This document shows positions 1 to 10,073 of a DNA stretch of 64,000 bases, in pieces. How positions within the stretch are numbered: the stretch's first letter is position 1; each line of letters opens with the position of its first letter. Origin of the DNA: an uncultured Oscillospiraceae bacterium (GTDB lineage Bacteria > Bacillota > Clostridia > Oscillospirales > Oscillospiraceae); the NCBI GenBank assembly GCA_934670025.1, contig CAKUOS010000003.1, positions 1 through 64,000 of the forward strand. Reading direction: 5' to 3'. The notes under the pieces were generated by a model, which was not told the DNA's origin, did no database searches, and was given only the letters and a program-made list of their open reading frames with translations. Position numbers and translations under genes: made by a program.

Positions 1-1379
<1,379 letters not shown>

Positions 1380-1410
1380 CTATAAAGTAATTACATATTG
1401 ATGCAACTTG

Positions 1411-1439
1411 ACTATAACACATTTTTCTGTCAATGTAAA
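1411..1439 (-). promoter_or_regulatory. Sigma-A promoter of nifJ
   Basis: On the minus strand there is a -35 TTTACA (1439-1434), a 17-base spacer and a -10 TATAGT (1416-1411). It sits about 45 bases upstream of the nifJ start, in an AT-rich gap that stands out from the GC-rich surroundings. Confidence 0.7.
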
Positions 1440-1512
1440 TCAAAATTGAAATAACTGTTACGCTTTTTGGGAGAAAACTTTTTGTCAGGCCGGGCGGAAT
1501 TTGAATTTGCTG

Positions 1513-1541
1513 TTGGTTTTTGCCTGAAAATGCTGTATGAT
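1513..1541 (+). promoter_or_regulatory. Probable promoter of comM
   Basis: TTGGTT (1513-1518), a 17-base spacer and TATGAT (1536-1541) lie about 34 bases upstream of the comM start. The -35 match is modest. Confidence 0.45.
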
Positions 1542-1574
1542 AAAGAAAAAACCGCACGGGAAAGGGGAATGCGG

Positions 1575-3101
1575 ATGCTCAGTAAGGTGCTCTCGCTCGG
1601 CCTGAGCGGCATCACGGGCTACGAGGTCGAGACGGAATGCTATATCGGCACCGGACTGCCGGCGTTTGAGCTGGTCGGTCTTCCGGACGCTTCCGTCAAG
1701 GAGGCGCGCGAGCGCGTGCGCGCCGCGATCAAAAACTGCGGATTCCGGTTCCCGGTCAGCCGCATCATTGTGAATCTCGCGCCTGCGGGCACGAAAAAAT
1801 CCGGTACGCTCTACGATCTGCCGATCCTTCTGGCGATCCTCGCCGCGTCCGAGCAGCTGCGCCTGCCGAAAAAGAAGTGCGCGTTTCTCGGCGAGCTGAG
1901 CTTACAAGGCGAGCTGCGGCCCGTGCAGGGTGTTCTGCCGATGGCGCTGGCCGCGCGGGAAAAGGGCTACGACGCGCTGTTCGTCCCGGCGGCCAACGCG
2001 CGCGAGGCGACGCTTGCCGAGGGCCTGACGGTCTACGGCGTGGAGGATCTTGCGCAGCTGGCGCGTCATCTGACGGGCGAACGGCCGCTGGAGCCTGCGC
2101 CCCGGTGGGAACCGGAGCCGCACAGGCCCGCGCTTCTCGACTTCAAGGACGTCAAGGGGCAGGAAAATGCGAAACGCGCACTTGAAATTGCGGCCGCGGG
2201 CGGGCATAATATCCTGTTGGTGGGACCGCCGGGCTCGGGCAAGAGTATGCTCTCCAAGCGCATCCCGTCCATCCTGCCCGATATGACGCGCGCCGAGGCG
2301 CTCGACGTGACGAAGATCTACTCCGTCATGGGCCTGCTGCCGCCCGAGCATCCGCTCATCGAGGCGCGGCCGTTCCGCAGCCCGCACCATACCGTCTCGG
2401 CCGCGGCGCTGGCCGGCGGCGGGACATACGTGCGCCCGGGCGAAATTTCGCTGGCGCACAAGGGCGTTCTGTTCCTCGACGAGCTTCCGGAGTTCCGCCG
2501 CGACGCCATCGAGGCCATGCGCCAGCCGCTCGAAGACGGCTGCGTGACCATTTCCCGGGTACAGGGCTCGCAGACGTTCCCGTGCGAGTTCATGCTCGTG
2601 TGCGCGATGAATCCGTGCCCGTGCGGCTGGTACGGCGACCCGAGCGGGCGCTGCACGTGCTCGCAGGCGGCGGTCGACCGGTATCTCGGCCGCATCTCTG
2701 GCCCGATGCTCGACCGCGTGGACATGATCGTCGAGGTCGCGTCGGTAAAATTTGAGGAGCTGCGCAGCCGCGCCGAGGCGGAACCCTCCGCCGCCGTCAA
2801 ATCGCGCGTCGACGAGGCGCGCCGCGTGCAGACCGCGCGGTATGAAAACTCCGGGACACGCTGCAACGCCTATATGAAGCCCGCCGAGCTGCGGCAGTTC
2901 TGCCGTCTGGACGACGACTGCACGGCGCTGATGAAGCAGGCGTTCGACGCGCTGGGCATGACGGCCCGCAGCTACGACCGCGTTTTAAAGGTCGCGCGCA
3001 CCATCGCCGATCTTGCGGGCAGCGAAGAGATCCGCCCCGAGCATATCGCCGAGGCCGTGCAGTACCGCTCCTTCCGCCTCGGAAATGAGAATCAGGGGTA
3101 A
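1575..3101 (+). CDS. comM: YifB/ComM family Mg chelatase-like AAA+ ATPase
   Basis: A 508-aa cytoplasmic AAA+ ATPase of the YifB/ComM family, a usual length for the family. In naturally transformable bacteria ComM is a hexameric helicase that promotes branch migration during DNA integration; a role outside transformation is not settled. Visible are the N-terminal ChlI-like domain (LSLGLSGITGYEVETE), Walker A GPPGSGKSM near residue 216, Walker B GVLFLDELPEF, and the cysteine cluster CAMNPCPCG...GRCTCS typical of this family. I chose ATG 1575 because AAAGGGG lies 7 bases upstream; upstream in-frame starts lack a site. It stands alone, divergent from nifJ, and is followed by repeat DNA. Confidence 0.93.
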   Translation: MLSKVLSLGLSGITGYEVETECYIGTGLPAFELVGLPDASVKEARERVRAAIKNCGFRFPVSRIIVNLAPAGTKKSGTLYDLPILLAILAASEQLRLPKKKCAFLGELSLQGELRPVQGVLPMALAAREKGYDALFVPAANAREATLAEGLTVYGVEDLAQLARHLTGERPLEPAPRWEPEPHRPALLDFKDVKGQENAKRALEIAAAGGHNILLVGPPGSGKSMLSKRIPSILPDMTRAEALDVTKIYSVMGLLPPEHPLIEARPFRSPHHTVSAAALAGGGTYVRPGEISLAHKGVLFLDELPEFRRDAIEAMRQPLEDGCVTISRVQGSQTFPCEFMLVCAMNPCPCGWYGDPSGRCTCSQAAVDRYLGRISGPMLDRVDMIVEVASVKFEELRSRAEAEPSAAVKSRVDEARRVQTARYENSGTRCNAYMKPAELRQFCRLDDDCTALMKQAFDALGMTARSYDRVLKVARTIADLAGSEEIRPEHIAEAVQYRSFRLGNENQG

Positions 3102-3130
3102 TGAAAGGGCTGCAAATCCGATTCGGCTCC

Positions 3131-3246
3131 TCGACCTCTCCGACCCTTCGGGCCACCTCCCCTTCACAAGGGGAGGCTTTGGAATGCGCACCGTCCAAGG
3201 CTCCCCTTGGCAAGGGGAGCTGTCAGCGAAGCTGACTGAGAGGTTG
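3131..3246. repeat. Dispersed intergenic repeat, AAGGGGAG family
   Basis: Two palindromic modules (cores CTCCCCTT...AAGGGGAG) in tandem, ending in a GTCAGCGAAGCTGAC hairpin and GAGAGGTTG. The same modules recur near 15.2, 27.9, 38.4, 46.0 and 52.2 kb. No coding potential is seen. Confidence 0.85.
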
Positions 3247-3311
3247 AAACAAAGCGGGCCGACACACGACCCACCGCACAAATTATATTTAATATAGATA
3301 GGACACACATC

Positions 3312-4505
3312 ATGAAAGAACTCTTTTTACTGAAGCTGGGCGAGATCGTCCTGAAGGGCCAGAACCGCCGCGTGTTTGAGGACAAGCTCAAGACCGTCAC
3401 CCGCCGCCGCATGACAAAATTCGGCGACTTCAAGGTCAGCATCGTCCAGTCGACGCTGTACGTCGAGCCGCTGAACGACGACTGCGACCTCGACGGCGCG
3501 TGGGAGGCGTGCGGCACGATCTTCGGCGTGGCGCAGATGTGCCGCTGCCGCGCGTGCGAAAAGGATCTCGACGCCATCTTTGCCGCCGTCTGCGAGTACC
3601 TTGGTGACGAGCTGTCGATGGCGAAGAGCTTCAAGGTCGAATCCAAGCGCTCGGATAAGCGTTTCCCCCTGAATTCCATCCAGATCTCGCAGGAGATCGG
3701 CGGCCGTCTGGCCGAGGAATTCCCCAACGTTGCCGTCGACGTCCATAACCCGGATTATACCGTCAACGTCGAGGTGCGCGAGACGGCGGCCTATGTCCAC
3801 GGTCCGTCGGTGCCCGGCGCGGGCGGTCTGCCGACCGGCACGGGCGGCCGCGCAGCGGTGCTGCTCTCGGGCGGCATCGATTCGCCCGTCGCGGGCTATA
3901 TGATCGCCAAGCGCGGCGTGGAGATCGAGTGCATCCACTTCTTCTCGTACCCGTATACCTCGGAGCTTGCCAGGCAGAAGGTGCTGGAGCTGGCGCACAT
4001 CATGACGAAGTACTGCGGCCGCATGACGGTCGACATCGTCAGCTTTACCGAAATTCAGGAGGCCATCCGCGATCATTGCCGCGAGGAATACTTTACCATC
4101 ATCATGCGCCGCTTTATGATGCGCATCGCGGAGGCGATCGGCCGCGACCACGGCGCGAAGTGCCTCGTCACGGGCGAAAATCTCGGTCAGGTCGCCTCGC
4201 AGACCATGGACGCGATGGCCGTGACCGGCGCGGTCGTCCATATGCCCATTTTCCATCCGCTCATCGGCATGGATAAAGAGGAGATCGTCACCGTTGCGCG
4301 CAGGATCGGCACGCTGGAAACGTCCATCCTGCCGTATGAGGACTGCTGCACCGTCTTTACGCCGAAGCACCCGAAGACGAAGCCCGTCCTCGCGCAGGTC
4401 GAGGCCGAGGAACAGCGGCTGGACGTCGAGGGATTGATCGAGCGCGCGCTTGCCAACACGGAAAAGACGCAGATCCGCTATTACGAAGATGAGCAGAGCC
4501 GCTGA
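3312..4505 (+). CDS. thiI: tRNA 4-thiouridine synthase ThiI (short form)
   Basis: A 397-aa ThiI that adenylates and thiolates uridine 8 of tRNA, and in some bacteria also feeds sulfur to thiamine thiazole. The N-terminal ferredoxin-like and THUMP domains cover roughly residues 1-165 (start MKELFLLKLGEIVLKGQNRR). The PP-loop ATPase motif LLSGGIDSPVAGYM follows near residue 180. There is no C-terminal rhodanese domain, as is usual in Firmicutes, so persulfide must come from a separate cysteine desulfurase; one candidate is encoded at 21856. The ribosome binding site is TAGGA, 8 bases upstream. The gene overlaps the next by 17 bases, indicating a two-gene operon. An AT-rich block at 3279-3299 may hold the -10 of a promoter, but I see no clear -35. 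Confidence 0.95.
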   Translation: MKELFLLKLGEIVLKGQNRRVFEDKLKTVTRRRMTKFGDFKVSIVQSTLYVEPLNDDCDLDGAWEACGTIFGVAQMCRCRACEKDLDAIFAAVCEYLGDELSMAKSFKVESKRSDKRFPLNSIQISQEIGGRLAEEFPNVAVDVHNPDYTVNVEVRETAAYVHGPSVPGAGGLPTGTGGRAAVLLSGGIDSPVAGYMIAKRGVEIECIHFFSYPYTSELARQKVLELAHIMTKYCGRMTVDIVSFTEIQEAIRDHCREEYFTIIMRRFMMRIAEAIGRDHGAKCLVTGENLGQVASQTMDAMAVTGAVVHMPIFHPLIGMDKEEIVTVARRIGTLETSILPYEDCCTVFTPKHPKTKPVLAQVEAEEQRLDVEGLIERALANTEKTQIRYYEDEQSR

Positions 4506-4956
4506 GGAGGTCATTGCGCGCCTGAAGGCGCAGGAACTGACGCTGGCGACGGCCGAGTCGTGTACCGGCGGGCTGATCGGCGCGCTGCTGACCGACGTGC
4601 CCGGTGCGTCCGCCGTGTACAAGGGCGGCGTCATCAGCTATGTGAACGAGATCAAGCACCGGCTTCTCGGCGTGGAGCAGGAAACGCTCGACGTGTGCAC
4701 CGCCGTCTCGCGCGAGACGGCGCATGAGATGGCGCGCGGTGCGCGCGAGCGCTGCGGCGCGGACTGCGGCGTCGCCGTGACGGGTCTTGCCGGCCCGGAC
4801 GGCGACGGCACGGGCCGGCCCATCGGCCTTGTGTATATCGCCATCGACGCGGCGGGCTTCTCCTTCTGCCGGGAGCTGCATCTTACGGGCGGCCGCGCCG
4901 CCATCCGCGCACAGGCCGCCGAGGCAGTCCTCGATCTGATCCTGGAATTTCTGTAA
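4489..4956 (+). CDS. pncC: Stand-alone CinA C-terminal domain, nicotinamide-nucleotide amidohydrolase
   Basis: A 155-aa protein consisting only of the CinA C-terminal domain, which in characterised members (PncC) deamidates nicotinamide mononucleotide to nicotinate mononucleotide for NAD recycling. Key segments are TLATAESCTGGLIGALLTDVPG and GGVISYVNEIKHRLLGV near the N-terminus, and VAVTGLAGPDGDGTGRPIGLVYIA in the middle. The length fits a single-domain PncC; the MoaB-like N-terminal half of full CinA is absent. The start at 4489 lies inside the end of thiI and gives the family-typical N-terminus, but its ribosome binding site is weak, so it is probably translationally coupled to thiI. Confidence 0.9.
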   Translation: MSRAAEEVIARLKAQELTLATAESCTGGLIGALLTDVPGASAVYKGGVISYVNEIKHRLLGVEQETLDVCTAVSRETAHEMARGARERCGADCGVAVTGLAGPDGDGTGRPIGLVYIAIDAAGFSFCRELHLTGGRAAIRAQAAEAVLDLILEFL

Positions 4957-4980
4957 CGTGAACGTGCTTGACAAACCCAC

Positions 4981-5260
4981 GAATGTGCTGCGCGCCCCTT
5001 GCCTTCCCTTGGGGGAAGGTGGCTGCGGAGCGAAGCGCAGCAGACGGATGAGGGACTGAAAGCACTTATACACAGCTTTGCAGTTTCAGCAATTCGTGAC
5101 TGCTCCCCGACCCTCATCCGGCCCTTCGGGCCACCTTCCCCGGAGGGGAAGGCTTGGGACTGAGCAAAGCCCAAGGTAAAGGGCAGACCGCATCCGTAAG
5201 GCAGCACAGCTGCCAACGGCTGCGCTCGCCATCGGCCCCTACATCTTCCCGGAAGATTCT
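4981..5260. repeat. Composite intergenic repeat (GGGGAAGG family plus GGCATCGG core)
   Basis: This fills the gap between pncC and argS. It holds a GGGGGAAGGTGGC...CGGATGAGGG unit, a central spacer (CAGTCACGAA/TTCGTGACTG segment), a second GGGGAAGG unit in the opposite direction, and a terminal CATCGGCCCCTAC core. The same composite architecture recurs at 15.2 and 41.6 kb. Confidence 0.8.
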
Positions 5261-5277
5261 CCTTCAAAAAGCAGAAA

Positions 5278-5312
5278 AAGCCGCCCCGGACGCACATCCG
5301 GGGCGGTTTTTA
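5278..5312 (-). terminator. Intrinsic terminator downstream of argS
   Basis: A strong GCCGCCCCGGA...TCCGGGGCGG hairpin flanked by A and T runs, immediately 3' of argS. It is symmetrical enough to work in both directions. Confidence 0.85.
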
Positions 5313-5322
5313 TAAAATTTAT

Positions 5323-7080
5323 TTACATCCGTTCGGGGGCCTCGAAGCCCAGCAGTCCGATGCACGTTTCGAGCGCTTCGCGCGTCAAATCCATCAGCGC
5401 GGCGTAGGACGCCTGCTTTTCTTCGTCCGGTTCGGCGAGGATCTTCACGTCGTGATAGAACTTGTTCGCGGCCGTCGCCAGCTCGTAGATATACGCGCAG
5501 ATCGCGTTCGGCGCGGAATCGCGGTACGCCGACCACAGCGCGTCCGCCATGCGCGCCAGCACCAGCATCAGCTGCTTCTGTTCGGCGCTTTCCGCCGGGC
5601 GCAGCTGCCGGCCGCTGACCGGCTTCGCATACTTTGAGAGGATCGACTTGATGCGCACAATCGTGTAGAGAATATACGGGCCGGTGTTGCCCTCGAACGA
5701 CGAGAAGCGGTCGAGGTCGAACACGTAATCCTTCGTGGCGAGGTTCGACAGATCGCCGTATTTGAGCGCCGCCATGGCGATGCACTTTGCAGTCTGCGGC
5801 AGTTCCTCGTCCGCGACGGTCTGATTCTCCTGAATTTTGCCCGTCACATACGCGGTCACGTCGCCGATGAGCGTTTCGAGACGCATCACGCCGCCCTCGC
5901 GCGTTTTAAAAGGCTTGCCGTCCTTGCCGTTCATCGTGCCGAAGCCGATGTGGCCGAGCACCGTGCCCTCCGGCACAAGGCCGGCCTTGCGCGCCACGCG
6001 GAAGACCTGCTCAAAGTGCAGATTCTGCCGCTTGTCGGTCAGATACATATATTTTGCCGGGTGATAGTCCTGCTCGCGCTGGACGATGGTGGCAAGATCG
6101 GTCGTGGCGTAGAGCGTCGCGCCGTCGGACTTGACGAGGATGCAGGGCGGCACCTCCTTGGTATCCGTTTCCTCCTGCACCGGCACGACGAGCGCGCCCT
6201 CGGACTCGACGCACAGGCCCTTTGCCTTGACGGCCTCGAGCATCTGCGGGATGTACGCCTGCGCGTCGCTCTCGCCGAGCCACACGTCGAAGCTCACGCC
6301 GAGATTGTCATAGTTGCGCCTGAGATCGGCCACGGACACGCGCATGATGTGCTGCCACAGCGCGCGGCAGCCGCGCGCACCCGATTGCAGGCGGAACGTC
6401 ATCTCGTGCGCGCGCTGCGCGAAGGCTTCGTCCGTCTTGCTGCGGGCGCTGGCCGCGGGATAGATCGTTTCCAGCTCCGAGATCGTGAACGGCGCCTCGG
6501 CGGGATATTCGCCGGTAAAGTCCGCGTCAAAATAGGGGAGTCCCGGCTGATCGTCCTGTAACTGCGCCATGATGAGGCCCATCTGCAAACCCCAGTCGCC
6601 CATGTGAATATCGCCGATGACGGTGTTGCCGAAGAAGCGGTAGATGCGCTTGAGCGATTCGCCGATGATGGCGCTGCGCAGATGGCCCACGTGCAGCGGC
6701 TTTGCCACGTTCGGGCCGCCGTAGTCCATCATGATGGTGCACGCGGCGGGATCGGCTTCGACGCCAAGCTGCGCGCTTTCGGCCATCTGCCGCAGATACT
6801 GCGCCAGATAGTCCTCCGAGACTTTCAGATTCAGAAAGCCCGGCATGACGGCCTCGGCGGCGGAAAACATCCCGTTTTCGCCGAGCGCGGCCAGCACGTC
6901 GTTTGCAATCTGGATGGGGGCCTTGTGATACTTCTTCGCTGCGGCCAGCGCGCCGTTGCACTGGTATTCGCACAGGTCCGGACGGTTGGAGAGCGCGGAT
7001 CTGCCGTAGGCGGCGTCATACCCGGCACGCTCGAACGCAGCGGACAGCTGCGCGGAGATCTGATCGATCAGGAATTTCAT
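5323..7080 (-). CDS. argS: Arginyl-tRNA synthetase
   Basis: A 585-aa class I aminoacyl-tRNA synthetase that charges tRNA-Arg in the cytoplasm. The N-terminal Arg-S additional domain is followed by the HIGH-type motif in GGPNVAKPLHVGHLRSAIIG near residue 130. The KMSKS loop is replaced by GKPFKTREGGVM, as in many ArgRS. The C-terminal anticodon-binding DALR domain ends in GFEAPERM. I chose ATG 7080 because AAAGGG lies 8 bases upstream; a GTG at 7089 directly abuts that site. It has its own promoter and a terminator, so it is probably monocistronic. No T-box fits in the short leader. Confidence 0.97.
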   Translation of the reverse strand: MKFLIDQISAQLSAAFERAGYDAAYGRSALSNRPDLCEYQCNGALAAAKKYHKAPIQIANDVLAALGENGMFSAAEAVMPGFLNLKVSEDYLAQYLRQMAESAQLGVEADPAACTIMMDYGGPNVAKPLHVGHLRSAIIGESLKRIYRFFGNTVIGDIHMGDWGLQMGLIMAQLQDDQPGLPYFDADFTGEYPAEAPFTISELETIYPAASARSKTDEAFAQRAHEMTFRLQSGARGCRALWQHIMRVSVADLRRNYDNLGVSFDVWLGESDAQAYIPQMLEAVKAKGLCVESEGALVVPVQEETDTKEVPPCILVKSDGATLYATTDLATIVQREQDYHPAKYMYLTDKRQNLHFEQVFRVARKAGLVPEGTVLGHIGFGTMNGKDGKPFKTREGGVMRLETLIGDVTAYVTGKIQENQTVADEELPQTAKCIAMAALKYGDLSNLATKDYVFDLDRFSSFEGNTGPYILYTIVRIKSILSKYAKPVSGRQLRPAESAEQKQLMLVLARMADALWSAYRDSAPNAICAYIYELATAANKFYHDVKILAEPDEEKQASYAALMDLTREALETCIGLLGFEAPERM

Positions 7081-7113
7081 GTGATTCACCCTTTATATGT
7101 CATAAGTTCCGCT

Positions 7114-7142
7114 ATTATAACAAATTTTCTCCCGTTTGTACA
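7114..7142 (-). promoter_or_regulatory. Promoter of argS
   Basis: Minus-strand TGTACA (7142-7137), 17 bases, then an extended -10 TGTTATAAT with TATAAT at 7119-7114, about 30 bases before the argS start. Confidence 0.65.
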
Positions 7143-7168
7143 GAGAAAACGGAAAGAAAAGCGCGTCT

Positions 7169-7267
7169 TCAGCGGCGGCTGATCTCGTAGTCGATCTCGG
7201 CAAAGATCAGATCGTCGATATCGCCCGCCGGCTGCGCGGCCGGAAAAAACAGATCCGTCGTCATCAT
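7169..7267 (-). CDS. Possible small acidic protein, 32 aa, function unknown
   Basis: A short frame encoding a 32-aa peptide that begins MMTTDLFFPAAQPAG and ends DLIFAEIDYEISRR. It is preceded by a near-perfect ribosome binding site, GGGAGGTGGAA, right before ATGATG, and its codon usage matches the neighbouring genes (GC-rich third positions). A TATACT box lies about 30 bases upstream without a convincing -35. It is acidic with no membrane segment. The gene lies 88 bases upstream of argS, but argS has its own promoter in between. I do not recognise a family; the strong ribosome binding site is the main reason to believe it is translated. Confidence 0.45.
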   Translation of the reverse strand: MMTTDLFFPAAQPAGDIDDLIFAEIDYEISRR

Positions 7268-7349
7268 TTCCACCTCCCAAACAGCGATCCCGGATAGTAT
7301 ATGCCGCCGCGTGTGAAAAAGCGCGTGAACCCTGCCGGGAGACGCGAAA

Positions 7350-7592
7350 GGTGCCTCTGTCTGCGCAGCGAAATTCTTTCGCTGCGCAGACGCACAGCGG
7401 CATTGAGGCACAGGCCGGGATGTGTGCCTCCGTAACAGAGCAGCGGGGGAAGTGTGAAGGGGGCAAAGGGCCCCCTTCGCGTTCAATCAAACCGTTTTCT
7501 GCCCTTGAAAGGGCAGAAAACCGGCCTCTGTCCGCGCTGCGAAATTCTTTCGCTGCGCGGACAGAGGCCCGCAGGTTTCCCTGCGGGCCTCC
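7350..7592. repeat. Cluster of hairpin repeats (55-base unit plus flanking hairpins)
   Basis: Between the small gene and glnN lies a run of long inverted repeats: 7357-7391 and 7529-7563 (both GCGAAATTCTTTCGC-centred), 7492-7524, and 7566-7590. Within it, 7437-7490 is a 55-base unit (AGAGCAGCGGGGGAAG...) repeated at 19446-19500. The last hairpin may terminate glnN. Confidence 0.8.
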
Positions 7593-7637
7593 GCCAACAC
7601 AAATGAAAAGAGGAATCTTGAAACAGGCAAATGAAAC

Positions 7638-9731
7638 TCAGCGCACGCTGAACAGCAGCTCGCCGTAGGACGGATAGGGCCAGTCCGTGCGCGCGGTCAG
7701 CGTCTCCATCTCGTCGACGGTCAGACGCAGATCGGTCATATCGGCAAAGACCGCCGACTGGCAGAACCGCGCGGCATCCTCCGCGCCGGGCAGCTCCCCG
7801 GCCTGCAAAAGCGCCTCGTCGAGCGCGGCGGCCTTGGCGCTTGCGGCTTCGGTGAGCGCGCAGAGCTTTTCCGCGCGCGTCAGCTCATACGAGCCGGCCG
7901 CGCCGCCGAGCAGCGACTTTTTCTGCGCGCCGACGCTCATGAGCTTCGCGGTGTAGCCGCTGACGGCGGGCAGGATATCGGTCGAGACCATCTCCAGCAT
8001 CGTCAGCGCCTCGATGCGCAGCACCTTGCAGTAGTTTTCGAGCAGGATCTCATAGCGCGCGTGCAGCTCGGGCTCGCTGTAGATCTTGTGCGAGGTGAAC
8101 AGGCCGATGTTCTTCTTTTTCAGCAGATACGGCACGCAGTCGGGCGTCGTGCGCAGGTTCAGAAGCCCGCGCGCTTCCGCCTCCGCGAGCCAGCTCGCGT
8201 CGTAGCCGTTGCCGTTGAAGATGATGCGCTTGTGCGCGCGGATGGTGTCGCGGATGAGATCGTGCAGCGCCGCTTCAAAGTCCGCCGCGCCCTCGAGCCG
8301 GTCGGCATACTGCCGCAGCGACTCCGCGACGGCGGTGTTGAGCACGACGTTCGCGTCGGAGATGGACGCGGCCGAGCCGAGCATCCGGAATTCAAACTTG
8401 TTGCCGGTGAAGGCGAAGGGCGAGGTGCGGTTGCGGTCGGTCGTGTCCTTCGGGAATTTCGGCAGGACGTGTACGCCGATCTTCAGAAGCTCCTTTTCCT
8501 TCGCGTCATACGCGGTGTCGGACTCGATGGCGTCGAGAATGGCGGTCAGCTCCGTGCCGAGGAAGATGGACACGACGGCCGGGGGCGCCTCCTGTGCGCC
8601 GAGGCGGTGGTCGTTGCCGGCGGAGGCGACGGAGATACGCAGCAGATCCTGATAATCATCGACGGCCTGGATGACCGCGCACAAAAACAGCAGGAACTGC
8701 GCGTTTTCGCTCGGCGTTTCGCCGGGTTCGAGCAGATTCACGCCCGTGTCGGTCGAGATGGACCAGTTATTGTGCTTCCCGGAGCCGTTGACGCCCGCAA
8801 AGGGCTTTTCGTGCAGCAGACAGACCATGCCGTGCTTGCGCGCGATCTTCTGCATGAGCTCCATGGTCAGCTGGTTGTGGTCGGCGGCGATGTTCGTCGT
8901 GGTGTAGATCGGCGCCAGCTCATGCTGGCCGGGCGCGACCTCGTTGTGTTCGGTCTTCGCCAGCACGCCGAGCTTCCACAGCTCCTCGTCGAGCTCCTGC
9001 ATGAACGCGGCCACGCGCGGCTTGATGGTGCCGAAGTAGTGATCCTCCAGCTCCTGCCCCTTCGGCGGCTTTGCGCCGAAGAGCGTGCGGCCGGTGTAGA
9101 TGAGATCCTTGCGCTTGTCATAGAGCGCTTCGTCGATGAGGAAATATTCCTGTTCCGGGCCGACGGTCGTGCGCACGGCCTTGACGGAATCGTGGCCGAA
9201 GAGCTTCAGGATGCGCAGGCCCTGCTTGTTGATGGCCTGCATGGAGCGCAGCAGCGGCGTCTTTTTGTCGAGCGCCTCGCCGCCGTAGGAGCAGAACGCC
9301 GTCGGGATGTACAGGACCTTATCTTTAATGAATGCAAACGACGTCGGATCCCACGCGGTGTAGCCTCTGGCCTCAAACGTCGCGCGCAGACCGCCCGACG
9401 GGAAGCTCGACGCATCGGGCTCGCCCTGGATGAGCTCCTTGCCGGAAAACTCCATGATGACGCCGCCGTCGGCGGTCGGGGAGATGAACGAGTCGTGCTT
9501 TTCGGCGGTGATGCCGGTCATCGGCTGGAACCAGTGGGTGAAGTGCGTCGCGCCGCGCTCGATGGCCCAGTCCTTCATGGAGTTGGCCACGACGTTGGCC
9601 GCGGCCAGATCGAGGCGTTTGCCCTCGTGGATGGCGGCGTAGACGTCCTTGAATACGGCCTTGGGCAGCCGCTGCTTCATCGCGGACTCACTGAATACGT
9701 GGCAGCCGAAATAATCCGATACAGTCTGCAT
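7638..9731 (-). CDS. glnN: Glutamine synthetase type III
   Basis: A 697-aa GSIII, the long dodecameric form common in Clostridia and Bacteroidetes, which condenses glutamate, ammonia and ATP to glutamine. The N-terminal GSIII segment contains [18 protein letters not shown]; the ATP-binding and metal-ligand region includes [25 protein letters not shown] and [31 protein letters not shown] follows. I chose ATG 9731 because AAAGGAG lies 8 bases upstream. A perfect promoter and an attenuator-like leader precede it. The divergent neighbour encodes an ANTAR RNA-binding regulator, a pairing known for nitrogen genes in Clostridia, so control by antitermination in response to nitrogen status is likely. 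Confidence 0.96.
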   Translation of the reverse strand: MQTVSDYFGCHVFSESAMKQRLPKAVFKDVYAAIHEGKRLDLAAANVVANSMKDWAIERGATHFTHWFQPMTGITAEKHDSFISPTADGGVIMEFSGKELIQGEPDASSFPSGGLRATFEARGYTAWDPTSFAFIKDKVLYIPTAFCSYGGEALDKKTPLLRSMQAINKQGLRILKLFGHDSVKAVRTTVGPEQEYFLIDEALYDKRKDLIYTGRTLFGAKPPKGQELEDHYFGTIKPRVAAFMQELDEELWKLGVLAKTEHNEVAPGQHELAPIYTTTNIAADHNQLTMELMQKIARKHGMVCLLHEKPFAGVNGSGKHNNWSISTDTGVNLLEPGETPSENAQFLLFLCAVIQAVDDYQDLLRISVASAGNDHRLGAQEAPPAVVSIFLGTELTAILDAIESDTAYDAKEKELLKIGVHVLPKFPKDTTDRNRTSPFAFTGNKFEFRMLGSAASISDANVVLNTAVAESLRQYADRLEGAADFEAALHDLIRDTIRAHKRIIFNGNGYDASWLAEAEARGLLNLRTTPDCVPYLLKKKNIGLFTSHKIYSEPELHARYEILLENYCKVLRIEALTMLEMVSTDILPAVSGYTAKLMSVGAQKKSLLGGAAGSYELTRAEKLCALTEAASAKAAALDEALLQAGELPGAEDAARFCQSAVFADMTDLRLTVDEMETLTARTDWPYPSYGELLFSVR

Positions 9732-9762
9732 GGAAAACACTCCTTTTCAAACTTCAAAGATG

Positions 9763-9846
9763 AAAAACGGCAAAGACGCGCACAGAACCCTTCTGCACGA
9801 CGCCATTGCCGTTTTGATGTTTCCATGTGAGCCGGGAATCAAAAAC
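9763..9846 (-). promoter_or_regulatory. Leader attenuator of glnN: terminator with competing antiterminator
   Basis: In the glnN leader, AAAACGGCAA (9815-9806) pairs with TTGCCGTTTT (9773-9764), enclosing a second stem at 9800-9779, and is followed by a short U run. This is an intrinsic terminator shape placed between promoter and start codon. An upstream arm (9846-9838, GTTTTTGAT) can instead pair with ATCAAAAC (9818-9811), which would break the terminator stem. Mutually exclusive folds next to an ANTAR gene suggest antitermination. I could not identify the two canonical hexaloops of ANTAR target RNAs with confidence. Confidence 0.6.
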
Positions 9847-9869
9847 ACCCGCACCGTTTGTATGGGCGC

Positions 9870-9898
9870 ATTATACGCGCATCGGCGGCCGTTGTCAA
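9870..9898 (-). promoter_or_regulatory. Consensus sigma-A promoter of glnN
   Basis: TTGACA (9898-9893), 17 bases, TATAAT (9875-9870) on the minus strand: a perfect match to both boxes, leaving a leader of about 130 bases before the start codon. Confidence 0.9.
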
Positions 9899-9978
9899 TC
9901 CCTTTTTCAGGATTTCCGGTATTAGAAATTCTGAACGCCGGGTTCAGCAATATGAATAAAAGAGAACACAGAAAATTG

Positions 9979-10007
9979 TTGACAATCACGAGTGGAGCCG
10001 GTAAAAT
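9979..10007 (+). promoter_or_regulatory. Promoter of the ANTAR regulator gene
   Basis: TTGACA (9979-9984), 17 bases, TAAAAT (10002-10007), about 65 bases upstream of the start codon and divergent from the glnN promoter. Confidence 0.85.
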
Positions 10008-10073
10008 AGAGCAAAAATTTCTTTTGTATAGAGACAGGTGTGCTCCGTGCAAAGACGACGGCGGTGAAGCGGG

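Noticed and set aside
7081-7120. T-box leader upstream of argS
   Set aside because: The promoter lies only about 30 bases from the start codon, and no T-box sequence is present.
7351-7668. 105-codon plus-strand frame with an internal repeated peptide
   Set aside because: The repetition comes from noncoding hairpin repeats; it has no ribosome binding site and overlaps the glnN 3' end.
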